Shown here: one piece after another, positions 32,706 to 41,828 of the stretch
How the letters are laid out: the number at the start of each line of letters is the position of its first letter
Numbering within the stretch: position 1 is the first letter of the stretch
Assembly: GCA_016713235.1 (NCBI GenBank)
Contig: JADJPN010000005.1
Coordinates: 144,346 to 208,345 of the forward strand
Origin: Hyphomicrobiales bacterium
GTDB lineage: Bacteria > Pseudomonadota > Alphaproteobacteria > Rhizobiales > Xanthobacteraceae
Reading direction: 5' to 3'
DNA: 64,000 nt
Notes under the pieces: model-generated
What the model was told of the DNA's origin: nothing
The model's database searches: none
Seen by the model: only the letters and a program-made list of their open reading frames with translations
Translations under genes and position numbers: made by a program

Positions 32706-33272
32706 TCAAAGCCCCTTCAGAACGCCGGGATGACGATGTCTTCTTCGTCTGCCAGATGGCGCGTCAGAATGTGGTCGAGCTTTTGCATCTTTCAATGCCG
32801 CACCGATCAAGTCCTTATCGGCGGTGTCCGCTTGAAACGCGCGAACATGGCTTTCGACCGCGTCCAGCGTTTCTTCGAGCACCCGGTGATCGCAATCGAG
32901 CAGATCGATCGGACGGCCGAGTTGCGGAAATACTTCCTTGAAGCGCGGGAAGTACTGATCGTCCTCGACATGATGATGTACATGCGCGTGGCCGATCAGA
33001 TGTCCGCCGACATGACGCAGGTTGTTCAAGAGCAGCGCTGACTGCATCTCGCCCTTCGGCATGTCCGCAAGCTTCTCGAGCCCGTCCACAAACAAGCCGG
33101 ACTCGTGCAGCAGCGAGCGGTGAATGCCCTGCTACATCTCGGCGCCACGCCAGTAATTGGTGTGCGAGCCCCACTCTTCCTTTGGCGTGTCGAACAGGAG
33201 TTTGCGCAGCTCCTCGGTCAGGCCGGGGCGCTGGGCAACATGGTGCTCTGGCGAGTCATAATTCGCAAACAT
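32706..33272 (-). CDS. Hemerythrin HHE-domain protein, interrupted by an in-frame stop and two compensating frameshifts
   Basis: A hemerythrin-like four-helix protein of about 188 residues, probably binding a di-iron centre for oxygen, NO or redox sensing. Metal-ligand-like segments are HVGGHLIGHAHVHHHVEDDQYFP and LLDCDHRVLEETLDAV. From ATG 33272 (MFANYDSPEHHV), codon 47 at 33132-33134 is TAG in WRGAEM-stop-QGIHRSLLHESGLFVDGL. Near 32778 an extra A shifts the frame (KLDHILTRHLADEEDIVIPA follows), and near 32720 a missing base restores it for the ending LKGL. Three lesions in one short gene suggest either a pseudogene or local sequence error. Confidence 0.6.
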
Positions 33273-33482
33273 GGTTTTACTCGTTTTTTGGAGTTCTTGG
33301 CGCATATAAGGCGGAAGTGGGACTTTACAAGCGCCGCTCTCGACACCCGGCGCGAACGGCGCAAGACTGCTCGCACAGGGGCTTCGCGGGTCCGCGCTTG
33401 ATGCGCTCGACCGGCGGCCGGCAATGCCGCCGCGCGAGTCTTCCGGCCAACCTGCCTGACCCAAAGATCAGGAGGAAATGTC

Positions 33483-34277
33483 ATGGCCACATTCCACGTT
33501 ATCGCCGGCGCTTCCGAAACTCCCGAACATCCGGCAATACGCAAAATTGGCACAGACGATCTGAAGCAGGCGCTGACGAAAGGCTGGCAGGACTTTGCCG
33601 CCTTCCCAAGCCAGGCGCTTTTCATCGTGCTTATTTATCCGATCGTAGGTTTCATTTTGCTGCAACTTGCGATCGGAAACGCGACGCTGCCGCTGCTCTT
33701 TCCGTTAATCGCCGGCTTCGCACTGGTCGGGCCGCTTGCGGCCGTCGGACTGTATGAGCTGAGCAGACGCCGGGAGCTGGGTCTCGACACGCACTGGACG
33801 CATGCGTTCGGTGTGCTGAGAAATCCGTCTATCTACGCGATCGCGGCGCTCGGCGTGGTGCTCCTGATTTTGTTCTTCGGCTGGATGACTTCCGCGCACG
33901 CGATTTTCATGGCGCTCATGGGTCCTTACGCGCCGGACTCCGTCGCGTCGTTCCTGCGCGAAGTGCTGACAACGGAGGCCGGGTGGTATCTGATTGTTGT
34001 CGGCAACGCGGTTGGCTTTCTGTTCGCAGCGGCCGTGCTGGCCATCGGCGCCATTTCCTTTCCGATGCTGGTCGATCGCGACGTCGGCGCAGCGGCGGCA
34101 GTGTGGACGTCGATCCGCGTCGTCATCGCTAACCCCGTGACGATGGCGCTTTGGGGCGCGATTGTCGGATCGCTGCTGCTGCTTGGCTCGCTACCATTCT
34201 TCGTGGGACTCGCCGTGGTGATGCCACTCCTCGGGCATGCCAGTTGGCATCTTTACCGGTGCGCGGTTGGCCCTTAG
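33483..34277 (+). CDS. DUF2189 family integral membrane protein
   Basis: 264 residues with about six hydrophobic helices. The N-terminus (ETPEHPAIRKIGTDDLKQALTKGWQDF) is the DUF2189 signature preceding the first helix. Other family features are LVGPLAAVGLYELSRRRELG and the C-terminal GHASWHLYRCAV. AGGAGG just upstream supports the ATG at 33483. Function is unknown; the family occurs near cytochrome and stress genes in Rhizobiales. Its stop overlaps that of the convergent lipase gene by four bases. Confidence 0.85.
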   Translation: MATFHVIAGASETPEHPAIRKIGTDDLKQALTKGWQDFAAFPSQALFIVLIYPIVGFILLQLAIGNATLPLLFPLIAGFALVGPLAAVGLYELSRRRELGLDTHWTHAFGVLRNPSIYAIAALGVVLLILFFGWMTSAHAIFMALMGPYAPDSVASFLREVLTTEAGWYLIVVGNAVGFLFAAAVLAIGAISFPMLVDRDVGAAAAVWTSIRVVIANPVTMALWGAIVGSLLLLGSLPFFVGLAVVMPLLGHASWHLYRCAVGP

Positions 34278-35113
34278 CGCAGCGCGACGCGCAGCAGCCA
34301 GTCTTTCAGATCCGCAAGCACTGCCGAACGATCTGGCTCCCGTTCGTTGTAGATTTCATGCCAAAGGCCCTCGTAGACTTTCAATGTACACAGACCCGCC
34401 GGTGCACGAGCCGCAAACTCCCGTGCGCCGGACGGGTCAACAAGCCCGTCATCGCCCGCAGCCTGAAGAAGCGTCGGCACCGCCAACTTCCCTGCATCGC
34501 GGATCGCTTTCTCCCCGGCGTCCAGAATGAAATTTGTCAGCCGAGGCGAAATTAATTGGTGATTCAACGGGTCTAACTTGGCTTGCGCAAGCACTGCAGC
34601 GTCATGTGAGATTTTGTCGAGCGGCAATCCGTGCGGCACTGCCAGATTAGGCGCGACATACTCCAACATTTGCACTGCATTCCTCATCAACGCGCCGATC
34701 AGCGAAGCCAGACCCGGCGATGACAGAACCAGAGCGCTTGGCGTCACCCGCCCTCCTGTGACGGCACGCGCAACGATCGCGCCGCCCATACTGTGACCGA
34801 GAAGAACCGGCGGCCTTCCGGTTGCATCAACGTCGCTGCACATTCTGTCGAAGACGATCTTGAGATCGTCTAGCAGCGCATCGCGCGATGGGATGGTACC
34901 GCGCCCTCCTTCCGACCGCCCGAAGCCTCGATGGTCATAAGCCCATACATCAAGCCCGATACCACTCATAAGTTCGGCGACGTGCGCGTATCTACCGCCG
35001 TGCTCACCCAGGCCATGTACAATAAGTGCGCGCCCGACGCGCGGCGCGTCACTGGACGCAGCCCATTTGGAAACGTGGAGCTTTGTTCCGTCGGCAGACT
35101 CGATCATTGCCAT
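34274..35113 (-). CDS. Alpha/beta hydrolase, monoacylglycerol-lipase type
   Basis: About 279 residues of the Hydrolase_4 (serine aminopeptidase S33) group. The oxyanion region is LIVHGLGEHGGRYAHVAE, then VWAYDHRGFGRSEGGRG, and the nucleophile elbow is LLGHSMGGAI. The C-terminal acid and base lie in AAGDDGLVDPSG and YEGLWHEIYNE. No signal peptide, so cytosolic. I prefer the ATG at 35113, eight or nine bases after AGGA; an ATG three codons earlier is possible. Probable substrates are monoacylglycerols or other esters. Confidence 0.87.
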   Translation of the reverse strand: MAMIESADGTKLHVSKWAASSDAPRVGRALIVHGLGEHGGRYAHVAELMSGIGLDVWAYDHRGFGRSEGGRGTIPSRDALLDDLKIVFDRMCSDVDATGRPPVLLGHSMGGAIVARAVTGGRVTPSALVLSSPGLASLIGALMRNAVQMLEYVAPNLAVPHGLPLDKISHDAAVLAQAKLDPLNHQLISPRLTNFILDAGEKAIRDAGKLAVPTLLQAAGDDGLVDPSGAREFAARAPAGLCTLKVYEGLWHEIYNEREPDRSAVLADLKDWLLRVALR

Positions 35114-35326
35114 TTTGAGCATTCCTGTCAGTGACGCTGAAAGTGTTGCGCACTTTGTGTTAAGACGCCAACCAGGCGTGCTAACTTACGTCTCGAAGAA
35201 AAAATGAGAACCCGTGTCGCCGAAACGTTTTTTTAGTCGAAGCGACGCGATCGCCCCCTAGCGACTAACCTGCCTGCCGTAACGTCACGCTTCCATGCCG
35301 GCCAGCCCGCGTTGTAGGAAGCCTCC

Positions 35327-36157
35327 ATGTATGACGCGATCGCATTCGCCGGTGGAGGTAACCGCTGCTACTGGCAGGGCGGCTTTTATGAAGCCGTTGC
35401 CGAAAAGCGTGATCTGAAGGCGCCCTTGATGACCGCCGTCAGTGCGGGATCATTCGCACTTTCCTACTCGCTCCTCGGTGTCGGACCGCGCGTGCGGGAA
35501 CTCGTGGTCGCGGCCTGTGGCTCGCATCTCAGAAACGTTGATTTTAAAGGCTGGCGCGCAGGCAAGCCGATGTATCCCGTTGGTCCGATGTATCTCGACC
35601 TCCTGCGCAACGTGTTCGACGATGCCGCGCTGAAGCGCCTGCAGTCACTGACGGACATTCGGATCGCGGTAGCACGGCTGCCACGAGGCATGCCGCCGAT
35701 ACTGGGGGCCATGCTTGGCATCGGCGCCTACCAGATCGAAAAGAAGCTGTTTCATCCCGTGCATCCGACTTTCGGGCGCAAGCTCGGCATCAAGCAGGAA
35801 TTCCTGAGCGTCCGCGACCTGAAGCAGGCGTCCGATTTGCACGATCTCATCATCGCGAGCGGAGGCGTGCCGCCCTTCATGCCGGTGACCAAGATCGGCG
35901 ACCGGCCGGCCTTCGATGGCGGGCTCGTCGATAATGTACCGGTCGTGCCGCTCGCGCCGGTCGAGCGTGACGGCGGCAGGACACTCGTGCTGCTCACGCG
36001 CCGGTACAAGAAGCTGCCTGAAATCGCCGGCCGGACTTACGTGCAGCCTTCCGAGCCAATTCCGATCTCACAATTCGACATCACGAATGCCGATGGGTTC
36101 CGGAAAGCTTACGAACTCGGCCTGAAAGACGGCAAAACGTTTGTGGCGTCGGTTTAG
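35327..36157 (+). CDS. Patatin-like phospholipase
   Basis: 276 residues. The oxyanion loop AFAGGGNRCYWQGGF lies at the N-terminus. The nucleophile serine is in MTAVSAGSFAL, a variant of G-x-S-x-G with Ala as first residue. The catalytic Asp is in AFDGGLVDNVPV. Together these form the Ser-Asp dyad of patatin lipases. No signal peptide is evident, so it probably acts on inner-membrane phospholipids or a cytosolic lipid ester. Transcribed alone. Confidence 0.87.
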   Translation: MYDAIAFAGGGNRCYWQGGFYEAVAEKRDLKAPLMTAVSAGSFALSYSLLGVGPRVRELVVAACGSHLRNVDFKGWRAGKPMYPVGPMYLDLLRNVFDDAALKRLQSLTDIRIAVARLPRGMPPILGAMLGIGAYQIEKKLFHPVHPTFGRKLGIKQEFLSVRDLKQASDLHDLIIASGGVPPFMPVTKIGDRPAFDGGLVDNVPVVPLAPVERDGGRTLVLLTRRYKKLPEIAGRTYVQPSEPIPISQFDITNADGFRKAYELGLKDGKTFVASV

Positions 36158-36166
36158 CTCGCCAGC

Positions 36167-36876
36167 TCAGGCGGCTGGCTTGACGATTTTCAGCGACAGA
36201 TCCGGCAGGCCTGCGATTTTCGCAACCAGCGTATCGCCGACGATCACCGGGCCGACATTCTCCGGGGTGCCTGACATGATGATGTCACCTGCTTTCAACT
36301 CAAACAGCTGCGATAGCCGCGCAATCTGCTCGGCAACGCTCCACATCATCTGCGAAAGATCAGCCTTTTGCTTCACCGCGCCGTTCACTTCGAGCGATAT
36401 GTCACCCGCCTTGAAGTGACCGGTCTTGGCAACCGGATGAATCGGTCCGATCGGAGCGCTGTTGTCGAAGCCCTTACCGATGTCCCAAGGCTTCTTTCCA
36501 TCCTTCATCTCCGACTGGAGATCGCGACGGGTCATATCGAGGCCGACCGCGTAGCCGAAAACGCAATCGAGCGCCTTTTCGACTGGAATGTTCCGTCCGC
36601 CTTTATCCAGGGCCGCTACCAGCTCGACTTCGTAGTGATAGTTCTTCGTGAGCGGCGGATACGGATGCTCCGCACTGACCCCGGGCATCACGACCTGCAC
36701 GTCGTCGCCCGGTTTCTGGAAGAAAAACGGCGGTTCTCGCGTCGGATCCGAGCCCATTTCACGCGCGTGCGCCGCGTAATTGCGGCCGATGCAGTAGACG
36801 CGGCGGACAGGAACACCTGATCGCCGCCGGCGATCGGAATGGCGCCGTGGGCAACGTCGAAGATTTGCTTTGTCAT
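36167..36876 (-). CDS. Fumarylacetoacetate hydrolase family protein, one-base frameshift near the start
   Basis: FAH-fold hydrolase or isomerase. VYCIGRNYAAHAREMG, the acidic metal-binding YHYEVELVAALDKGG, GYAVGLDMTRRDLQ, GFDNSAPIGP and KAGDIIMSGTPENVGPV are all typical of 5-oxopent-3-ene-1,2,5-tricarboxylate decarboxylase-like or fumarylpyruvate hydrolase-like enzymes. The N-terminus MTKQIFDVAHGAIPIAGGDQV starts at ATG 36876. About 36813-36819 a base is missing, and the protein continues in the next frame from PVRRVYC. The total is one base short of 237 codons. It should cleave or decarboxylate a ring-cleavage product, substrate unknown. Confidence 0.82.
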
Positions 36877-37127
36877 TGGAAGGACTTTTATGCGCGTGCG
36901 TTAGGTCACTGCCTATCGCGGCGAAGCCCGCAACACCAGTGGCCGCCACAAATCAGCCATGCAAAATTAGCAATTCGGTAACAATGACATGCGGTTATCG
37001 CATTGCAGCAATGAGCCACTATCGGTATCGCACCGCACCATCAAAGCGTATCTACTGCTTCATGAAATTAGCGATTCCGCTTCAGCCGAGGGCGCGACGG
37101 GATTGCGAGACGTGAAGGAGACTAAAC

Positions 37128-37292
37128 ATGTTGATCTGGGGTTTTCTGCTCAAGCAGATCCGCCGCTGGCGCACTTACCGCCGTACCTACAACGAACTCG
37201 TGTCGCTCGACGACCGCACGCTGGCTGACATCAATATCAGCCGCAGCGAAATTCCGGACATCGCGCGCCACGCCGCGGCGGCCATTCACTAA
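37128..37292 (+). CDS. DUF1127 small basic protein
   Basis: 54 residues: starts MLIWGFLLKQIRRWRTYRRT and contains the conserved NELVSLDDRTLADINISRSEI followed by an Ala-rich end. DUF1127 proteins are common in alphaproteobacteria; studied members act in phosphate or carbon regulation and RNA turnover. GGAG at 37117-37120 sits seven bases before the ATG, and a strong terminator follows 22 bases after the stop, so it is a monocistronic unit. Confidence 0.9.
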   Translation: MLIWGFLLKQIRRWRTYRRTYNELVSLDDRTLADINISRSEIPDIARHAAAAIH

Positions 37293-37314
37293 ATCTACTA
37301 CCGACTAGTCGCGT

Positions 37315-37349
37315 AAGGCCCTGGCGTTCCTCCCCGCCGGGGCCTTTTT
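37315..37349 (+). terminator. Intrinsic terminator after the DUF1127 gene
   Basis: AAGGCCC-T-GGCG pairs with CGCC-G-GGGCCTT around a short loop and runs into TTTTTCTTT. The GC-rich stem plus T-run makes a standard Rho-independent terminator. Confidence 0.85.
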
Positions 37350-37361
37350 CTTTGCGCGCGC

Positions 37362-37460
37362 CTAGCTGCCCTTCATCCAACGTTCCAAAGGCACCGTATC
37401 GGGACGCTCGCCGCGCTTCAGAATTTGAGATACGCGCGCAATGTCAGTCCCATTATGCAT
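37362..37460 (-). CDS. Possible 32-residue small protein
   Basis: A short frame encoding MHNGTDIARVSQILKRGERP and ending LERWMKGS, immediately downstream of the squalene-synthase-like gene on the same strand. It has no clear ribosome binding site and matches no family I recognise. The charged, regular sequence is more protein-like than its surroundings, but it could equally be a remnant or chance. Confidence 0.2.
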   Translation of the reverse strand: MHNGTDIARVSQILKRGERPDTVPLERWMKGS

Positions 37461-37478
37461 TCGCGCGGCACTGCAGTT

Positions 37479-38312
37479 TCAGATTTTTCCAGATCTTGCC
37501 GCGCGCCAAAGCGCAAACTGCGTGCGAAGCCGCGACACATCGGGATCGGAACGAAACGGATCGTAGTCCGACTTTTCCATCCGCGTGAGATAAAGCGGAA
37601 TTAACGCGGCTGGCAAAAAAGCGGGTAAAGACGACACTCGGAGACTCGTGGCGCGCAGCGACGAAAGTTCCCGCCCTACAGCGCTGTAAAGTTCCACTAG
37701 CGTGGCACGAAGTCCGCCGGAGTTTTCTCCAGCAAGCGCACTCGCAGTGTGAACGCCATGTGCCGCCAACAAATCCAGCGGGATAAATAAACGGCCTTTT
37801 GACACGTCCCATGCAAGACTTCGCAAGACACGCGTGAGGCCGATCGCTCTTCCGGCAAAGCGCACGGCCCTGTCCTCCTCATTTGCACTGTCGAGTATTC
37901 GCACGGCTTGCGCGATAATCGTACCAGCCGTCGCGTCGAGATACGTATTGAGTTTCTCGTGCGACTCCATCGATTGCCCAAGCAGATCGAACTGTTTTGC
38001 ATCGATCGCTGCAACCAGCGCGTCGGCAGAAAGGCCGCATCGTGCCATCGTATCCAGTAACGCGGCAGCAACTGGATTAGCCAGCGCCTCCTCCGCGCGC
38101 TCACCGCCGATTGCTTCGCGCCACCACTGAAAGCGGATCTCGCCTGCCATCGGTTCGTGCACCGCGTCCGGGACATGCGCGATTTCAAGATCGAAGGCAT
38201 AGAGCGCGAACAGATGCGCCCGCATTTTCGCGGGCGCGAACAAGGCGGCTAGAAAGCGCTCGCGGTCACGCTCGCGCACCAGCGCTTCGCAATACTCGTA
38301 GTTCGCCTTCAT
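37479..38312 (-). CDS. Squalene/phytoene synthase-like protein, catalytic Asp motifs degenerate
   Basis: 277 residues with the trans-prenyltransferase fold: YEYCEALVRERDRERFLAALFAP, FALYAFDLEIAHV, GEIRFQWWREAI and GLTRVLRSLAWDVSKGRLFIPLDLL. Active synthases carry two D-x3-D magnesium sites. Here the first region reads HVPDAVHEP and the second AWDVSKG, so neither is intact. This pattern resembles NDUFAF6, the mitochondrial complex I assembly factor, rather than a terpene enzyme. It is probably the last gene of the secD-secF-Mth938 transcript, with five bases from the preceding gene. Confidence 0.8.
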   Translation of the reverse strand: MKANYEYCEALVRERDRERFLAALFAPAKMRAHLFALYAFDLEIAHVPDAVHEPMAGEIRFQWWREAIGGERAEEALANPVAAALLDTMARCGLSADALVAAIDAKQFDLLGQSMESHEKLNTYLDATAGTIIAQAVRILDSANEEDRAVRFAGRAIGLTRVLRSLAWDVSKGRLFIPLDLLAAHGVHTASALAGENSGGLRATLVELYSAVGRELSSLRATSLRVSSLPAFLPAALIPLYLTRMEKSDYDPFRSDPDVSRLRTQFALWRAARSGKI

Positions 38313-38317
38313 GAACT

Positions 38318-38701
38318 TCAGCTTACAGCAATTAGAGCGGCGGCGACCCGGCGGCCTTCATCCAGCAGAACGTTGTACGTGGAAGCAGCGCCGCCGGTCG
38401 GCTGTATATCGACCGATATCTTAGCTTCCTTGCAGCGCTTTCGCAGCGTGGCCGGCAATGCAATCGGGTCACGCCCGGAGCCGATCATCAACAGGTCGAT
38501 CTCGGTGGCTTGCGCGAAAACCCGCGCCAGCGATTGTTCGGTGATTTCCTGAGGCGAGAATACGTCCCACGCATAGATGCCGCTCGGCACGATCAGAAGC
38601 GAGCCGCGATGCGACATGCCGGCAAAGCGGAAGCCGCCCTGCCCGTATCCGTCGATGGGCGCGCGGCCCGGAAAATGCGGATCGTCTTTCGAAACGCTCA
38701 C
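38318..38701 (-). CDS. Mth938-like domain (DUF498) protein
   Basis: 127 residues. GQGGFRFAGMSHRGSLLIVPSGIYAWDV, IDLLMIGSGRD and STYNVLLDEGRRVAAALI are typical of the DUF498/NDUFAF3 family. Its start overlaps the secF stop by four bases, indicating coupling. Homologues are NDUFAF3-like complex I assembly factors. The next gene is NDUFAF6-like, so the pair downstream of secDF may have a shared role in membrane-complex assembly; this is inference. Confidence 0.87.
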   Translation of the reverse strand: MSVSKDDPHFPGRAPIDGYGQGGFRFAGMSHRGSLLIVPSGIYAWDVFSPQEITEQSLARVFAQATEIDLLMIGSGRDPIALPATLRKRCKEAKISVDIQPTGGAASTYNVLLDEGRRVAAALIAVS

Positions 38702-39648
38702 GGAGTAACGCGCGAAGGCGTGTTGTCCGTCGTAGATTCCCGCTCGCGGTTCGCGCCGACGCCGAGATACATCAGCATCGGTGCTGCAATGAAGATCGAC
38801 GTATAGGTACCAACAAGCACGACGCCGAAGGTCATCACCGCCGCGAAGCCATGGATCGCGCGGCCACCCCAGATCAGAAGCGCGATCAACGCCAGTGTCA
38901 CGGTCACGTGCGTGATCACCGAACGCGAAAGCGTCTGGTTCACGCCTTCGTTCAGCAATTCTTTCATCGGCAAGCGCTTGTACTTGCGCAGCAGCTCGCG
39001 AATGCGGTCATAGATCACGACCGTATCGTTGAGCGAATAGCCGAGAATGGTCAGCAGGGCCGCGACCGAGGTCAGATCGAAGTCGATCTGCGTGACTGCC
39101 ATAAAGCCGATGGTCAGCACGATGTCGTGCAAATTGGCGACGGTCGCGCCAAGCGCGAACTGCCATTCGAAGCGGAACCACAGGTAAATCAGAATGCCGA
39201 TGATCGCGAGACCGAGACCGACGATGCCGTAACCGAGCAATTCCGCGGACACGCGTGGGCCGACCACTTCGACGCGGCGATATTCGACGCCATCGCCGAG
39301 CGCGGAGCGCACTCTGGCTACCACTGCCTGTTGGGCTGCGTCACCACCAGGCTGCTGCGCAACACGGATCAACACTTCGTTGCTGCCGAACTGCTGTAAC
39401 TGCACTTCGCCAAGCTCGAGTTTCTCGAGCGTGGCGCGCATGCCAGAAATATCGACCTTCGGCGTCTTGCTCTGCACCTCGATCAGCGTGCCGCCCTTGA
39501 AGTCGATGCCGAGGTTCAGGCCGTAATGATAATAGGCAAACACAGCCAGAATCGTGAGCAGCGCCGAGACCGGAAAGCTGATCCGGCGAAACTGCACGAA
39601 GTTGAACTTGGTCTCGTCCGGAACCAGACGAAGCAGCGGAATACGCAT
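38698..39648 (-). CDS. secF: Protein translocase subunit SecF
   Basis: 316 residues, six membrane helices. LNLGIDFKGGTLIEV is the conserved D1 region at the start of the periplasmic loop, and later blocks include ALLTILGYSLNDTVVIYDRIRE and NQTLSRSVITHVTVTLALIALLIWGG. With SecD it uses the proton gradient to complete export through SecYEG. It follows secD with a 15-base gap. Confidence 0.96.
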   Translation of the reverse strand: MRIPLLRLVPDETKFNFVQFRRISFPVSALLTILAVFAYYHYGLNLGIDFKGGTLIEVQSKTPKVDISGMRATLEKLELGEVQLQQFGSNEVLIRVAQQPGGDAAQQAVVARVRSALGDGVEYRRVEVVGPRVSAELLGYGIVGLGLAIIGILIYLWFRFEWQFALGATVANLHDIVLTIGFMAVTQIDFDLTSVAALLTILGYSLNDTVVIYDRIRELLRKYKRLPMKELLNEGVNQTLSRSVITHVTVTLALIALLIWGGRAIHGFAAVMTFGVVLVGTYTSIFIAAPMLMYLGVGANRERESTTDNTPSRVTP

Positions 39649-39663
39649 GGAACGTCGCTCCGG

Positions 39664-41251
39664 TCAGATCTGCAGGGTCTTCGGGCGCCACCAGTGATAC
39701 CAGAGCGCAACCAGAAGACGGGTGAAGGTGAAGGCGGTGAAGAGCGTCGTGAGGATGCCGATGCCGAAGGTAACGGCAAAGCCGCGTACCGGCCCGGTGC
39801 CGACATAAAACAGTACGGCGGCGGCAATGAACGTGGTCAGATTCGAGTCGAGAATGGTCGCCAGCGCTCGATCGAAGCCGGCATTCAGCGCCGATAGCGC
39901 CGAACGTCCCGCCCGCACCTTCTTCGCGCATGCGCTCATAGATGAGCACGTTGGAGTCAACCGCGATGCCGACCGTCAACACGATGCCGGCAATGCCCGG
40001 CAGCGTCAGCGTCGCCCCAAGCAGCGAAAGAATACCGAGGATCATGCCGACGTTCACGGCGACCGCGATATTCGCGAACAGCCCGAACAGCCCGTAGGTC
40101 GCGAGCATGAAGAGGACCACGAAGACCGAGCCGATCAGCGCGGCTTTGATACCAGCCTGAATCGAATCTTCGCCAAGACCAGCGCCAACTGTGCGCTCTT
40201 CAATCACGGTCAATGCGGCGGGCAGCGCACCCGCGCGCAGCAGAATGGCAAGATCGTTCGCCGACTGCGCGGTGAAGCTGCCGGAAATCTGGCCGGAGCC
40301 GCCGAGAATAGGTTCACGGATGGTTGGCGCCGAGATCACACGATTGTCGAGCACGATCGCAAACGGACGACCGACATTGTCACGTGTCGCATTCGCGAAG
40401 CGCCGCGCGCCAGCTGAATTAAACCGGAAGTTCACGACCCATTCGCCGGTGCGCGAATCCGTACCTGGCTGCGCATCAATCAAGTCTTCGCCCGCGACGA
40501 CGACGCGCTTCTCGATTACGTAATCCTGACCTTCGTTCGAAGGCAGCACCTCGGAATCGACCGGCGGATTGGCCTTCGCCTGCTGCGCCGAAGTCGTGAG
40601 ATCGACCATACGGAAGGAGAGTTTTGCGGTCTGCCCGATGAGGTCGATCAGGCGCTTCGGATTATCGAGCCCCGGCACCTGCACGAGAATGCGGTCCAGC
40701 CCCTGACGCTGAATCGATGGCTCGACTGTGCCGAGTTCGTCAACACGCTTACGCACGATTTCGATCGACTGCTCGACCGACTGACCGATGCGCTGGACGA
40801 TGCCCGCGTTCGAGATCGTCAGACGGATCAAGCCAGCATTTTCGGTGATTTCAATGTCCTGAATATTCGATCCGGCAAAGGCGCCCGAAAGCGGCTGTGA
40901 AAGCTCGCGCAACTTACGCAGCGCTTCCTGGATATCTTTTTCTTCGCGAATACGAACGTTGACCGCTAGCCCTTGAAGCGCGAGGTTTGTGTAACCGATC
41001 TTTGCTTCACGCAGCACGCGACGCACGTCGTCGCGTAAGTTCTCGCCCTTTTCCTTGCGGACGAAATCGGCGTCCACTTGCAGCAAAAGATGCGAGCCAC
41101 CCTGCAAATCGAGGCCGAGCACCATCTTGCGCTTCAACACGGACGGCAGTGCGTCGAACGTCGACGGCGCCAACAGGTTCGGGACCGCGAGCAGACAAAT
41201 AATCGTCGAGAAGACGATGATTGCGAAAGCTCGCCAGGTGGAAAAATGCAT
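39664..41251 (-). CDS. secD: Protein translocase subunit SecD, one-base frameshift in the last quarter
   Basis: N-terminal LGLDLQGGSHLLLQVD, the large periplasmic domain and the C-terminal helices of SecD are present. After SNVLIYERMREE one extra base at 39918-39919 (GAAGGTGCGG for GAAGTGCGG on the coding strand) shifts the frame. The protein continues perfectly as VRAGRSALSALNAGFDRALATILDSN to WYHWWRPKTLQI, ending at 39664. The span is one base more than 529 codons. SecD is generally required for growth, and a truncated version would lack three helices, so I regard the indel as a probable sequence error. Confidence 0.9.
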
Positions 41252-41296
41252 GTTTTGATTCCCGAACGCGCGACAAACAGCGCTACGCTACGCTCG

Positions 41297-41626
41297 TTAT
41301 TCCTTAACCGGCTCGCCCTTGGCGCGAACTTCGGTCACCATCTGCTTGACCTGACGGATCTTGATGCCGTCGGCGATTTCGACTTCCACTTCGTGGTCGT
41401 CGATCACTTTCGAAATTTTTCCGATAACGCCACCATTGATGATCACGGTGTCGCCACGGCGAAGATTCTTCACCATCTCCGCGTGCGCCTTCACCCGCTT
41501 CTGCTGCGGACGCAGGATCAGGAAATACATGATCACGAAGATCGCGATGAAGGGGAGCAACGACACCAGCATGTCACGCTGCCGCCGGCCGGCGCTGCCT
41601 TGCGCATAAGCGGGGGTAATAAACAT
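41297..41626 (-). CDS. yajC: Preprotein translocase subunit YajC
   Basis: 109 residues from the ATG at 41626, with GAGGAGG just ahead. One membrane helix (LLPFIAIFVIMYFLILRPQQKR) ends in the conserved RPQQKR, then VKNLRRGDTVIINGGVIGKISKV. YajC associates with SecDF, and secD follows 45 bases downstream. An upstream start at 41680 would add 18 residues unlike other YajC. Confidence 0.94.
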   Translation of the reverse strand: MFITPAYAQGSAGRRQRDMLVSLLPFIAIFVIMYFLILRPQQKRVKAHAEMVKNLRRGDTVIINGGVIGKISKVIDDHEVEVEIADGIKIRQVKQMVTEVRAKGEPVKE

Positions 41627-41828
41627 GGCCTCCTCGGGGCTTTCAGGATGGGCGGCAGCGCCGGAACGGCCCGCCGCCAAATCGGCGGGGACTATACTTG
41701 CGGAGGACCGGATTGCAACGGAATCAGGCCTTTTCTGCGCTCATAAAGCCTAATTTGCCCTATGCAATGGGTCGTCTTGCCTGCGGCAAAGCCGCCGCGC
41801 TATGCCGCCCATAGCCAAGGAAGCCGTA

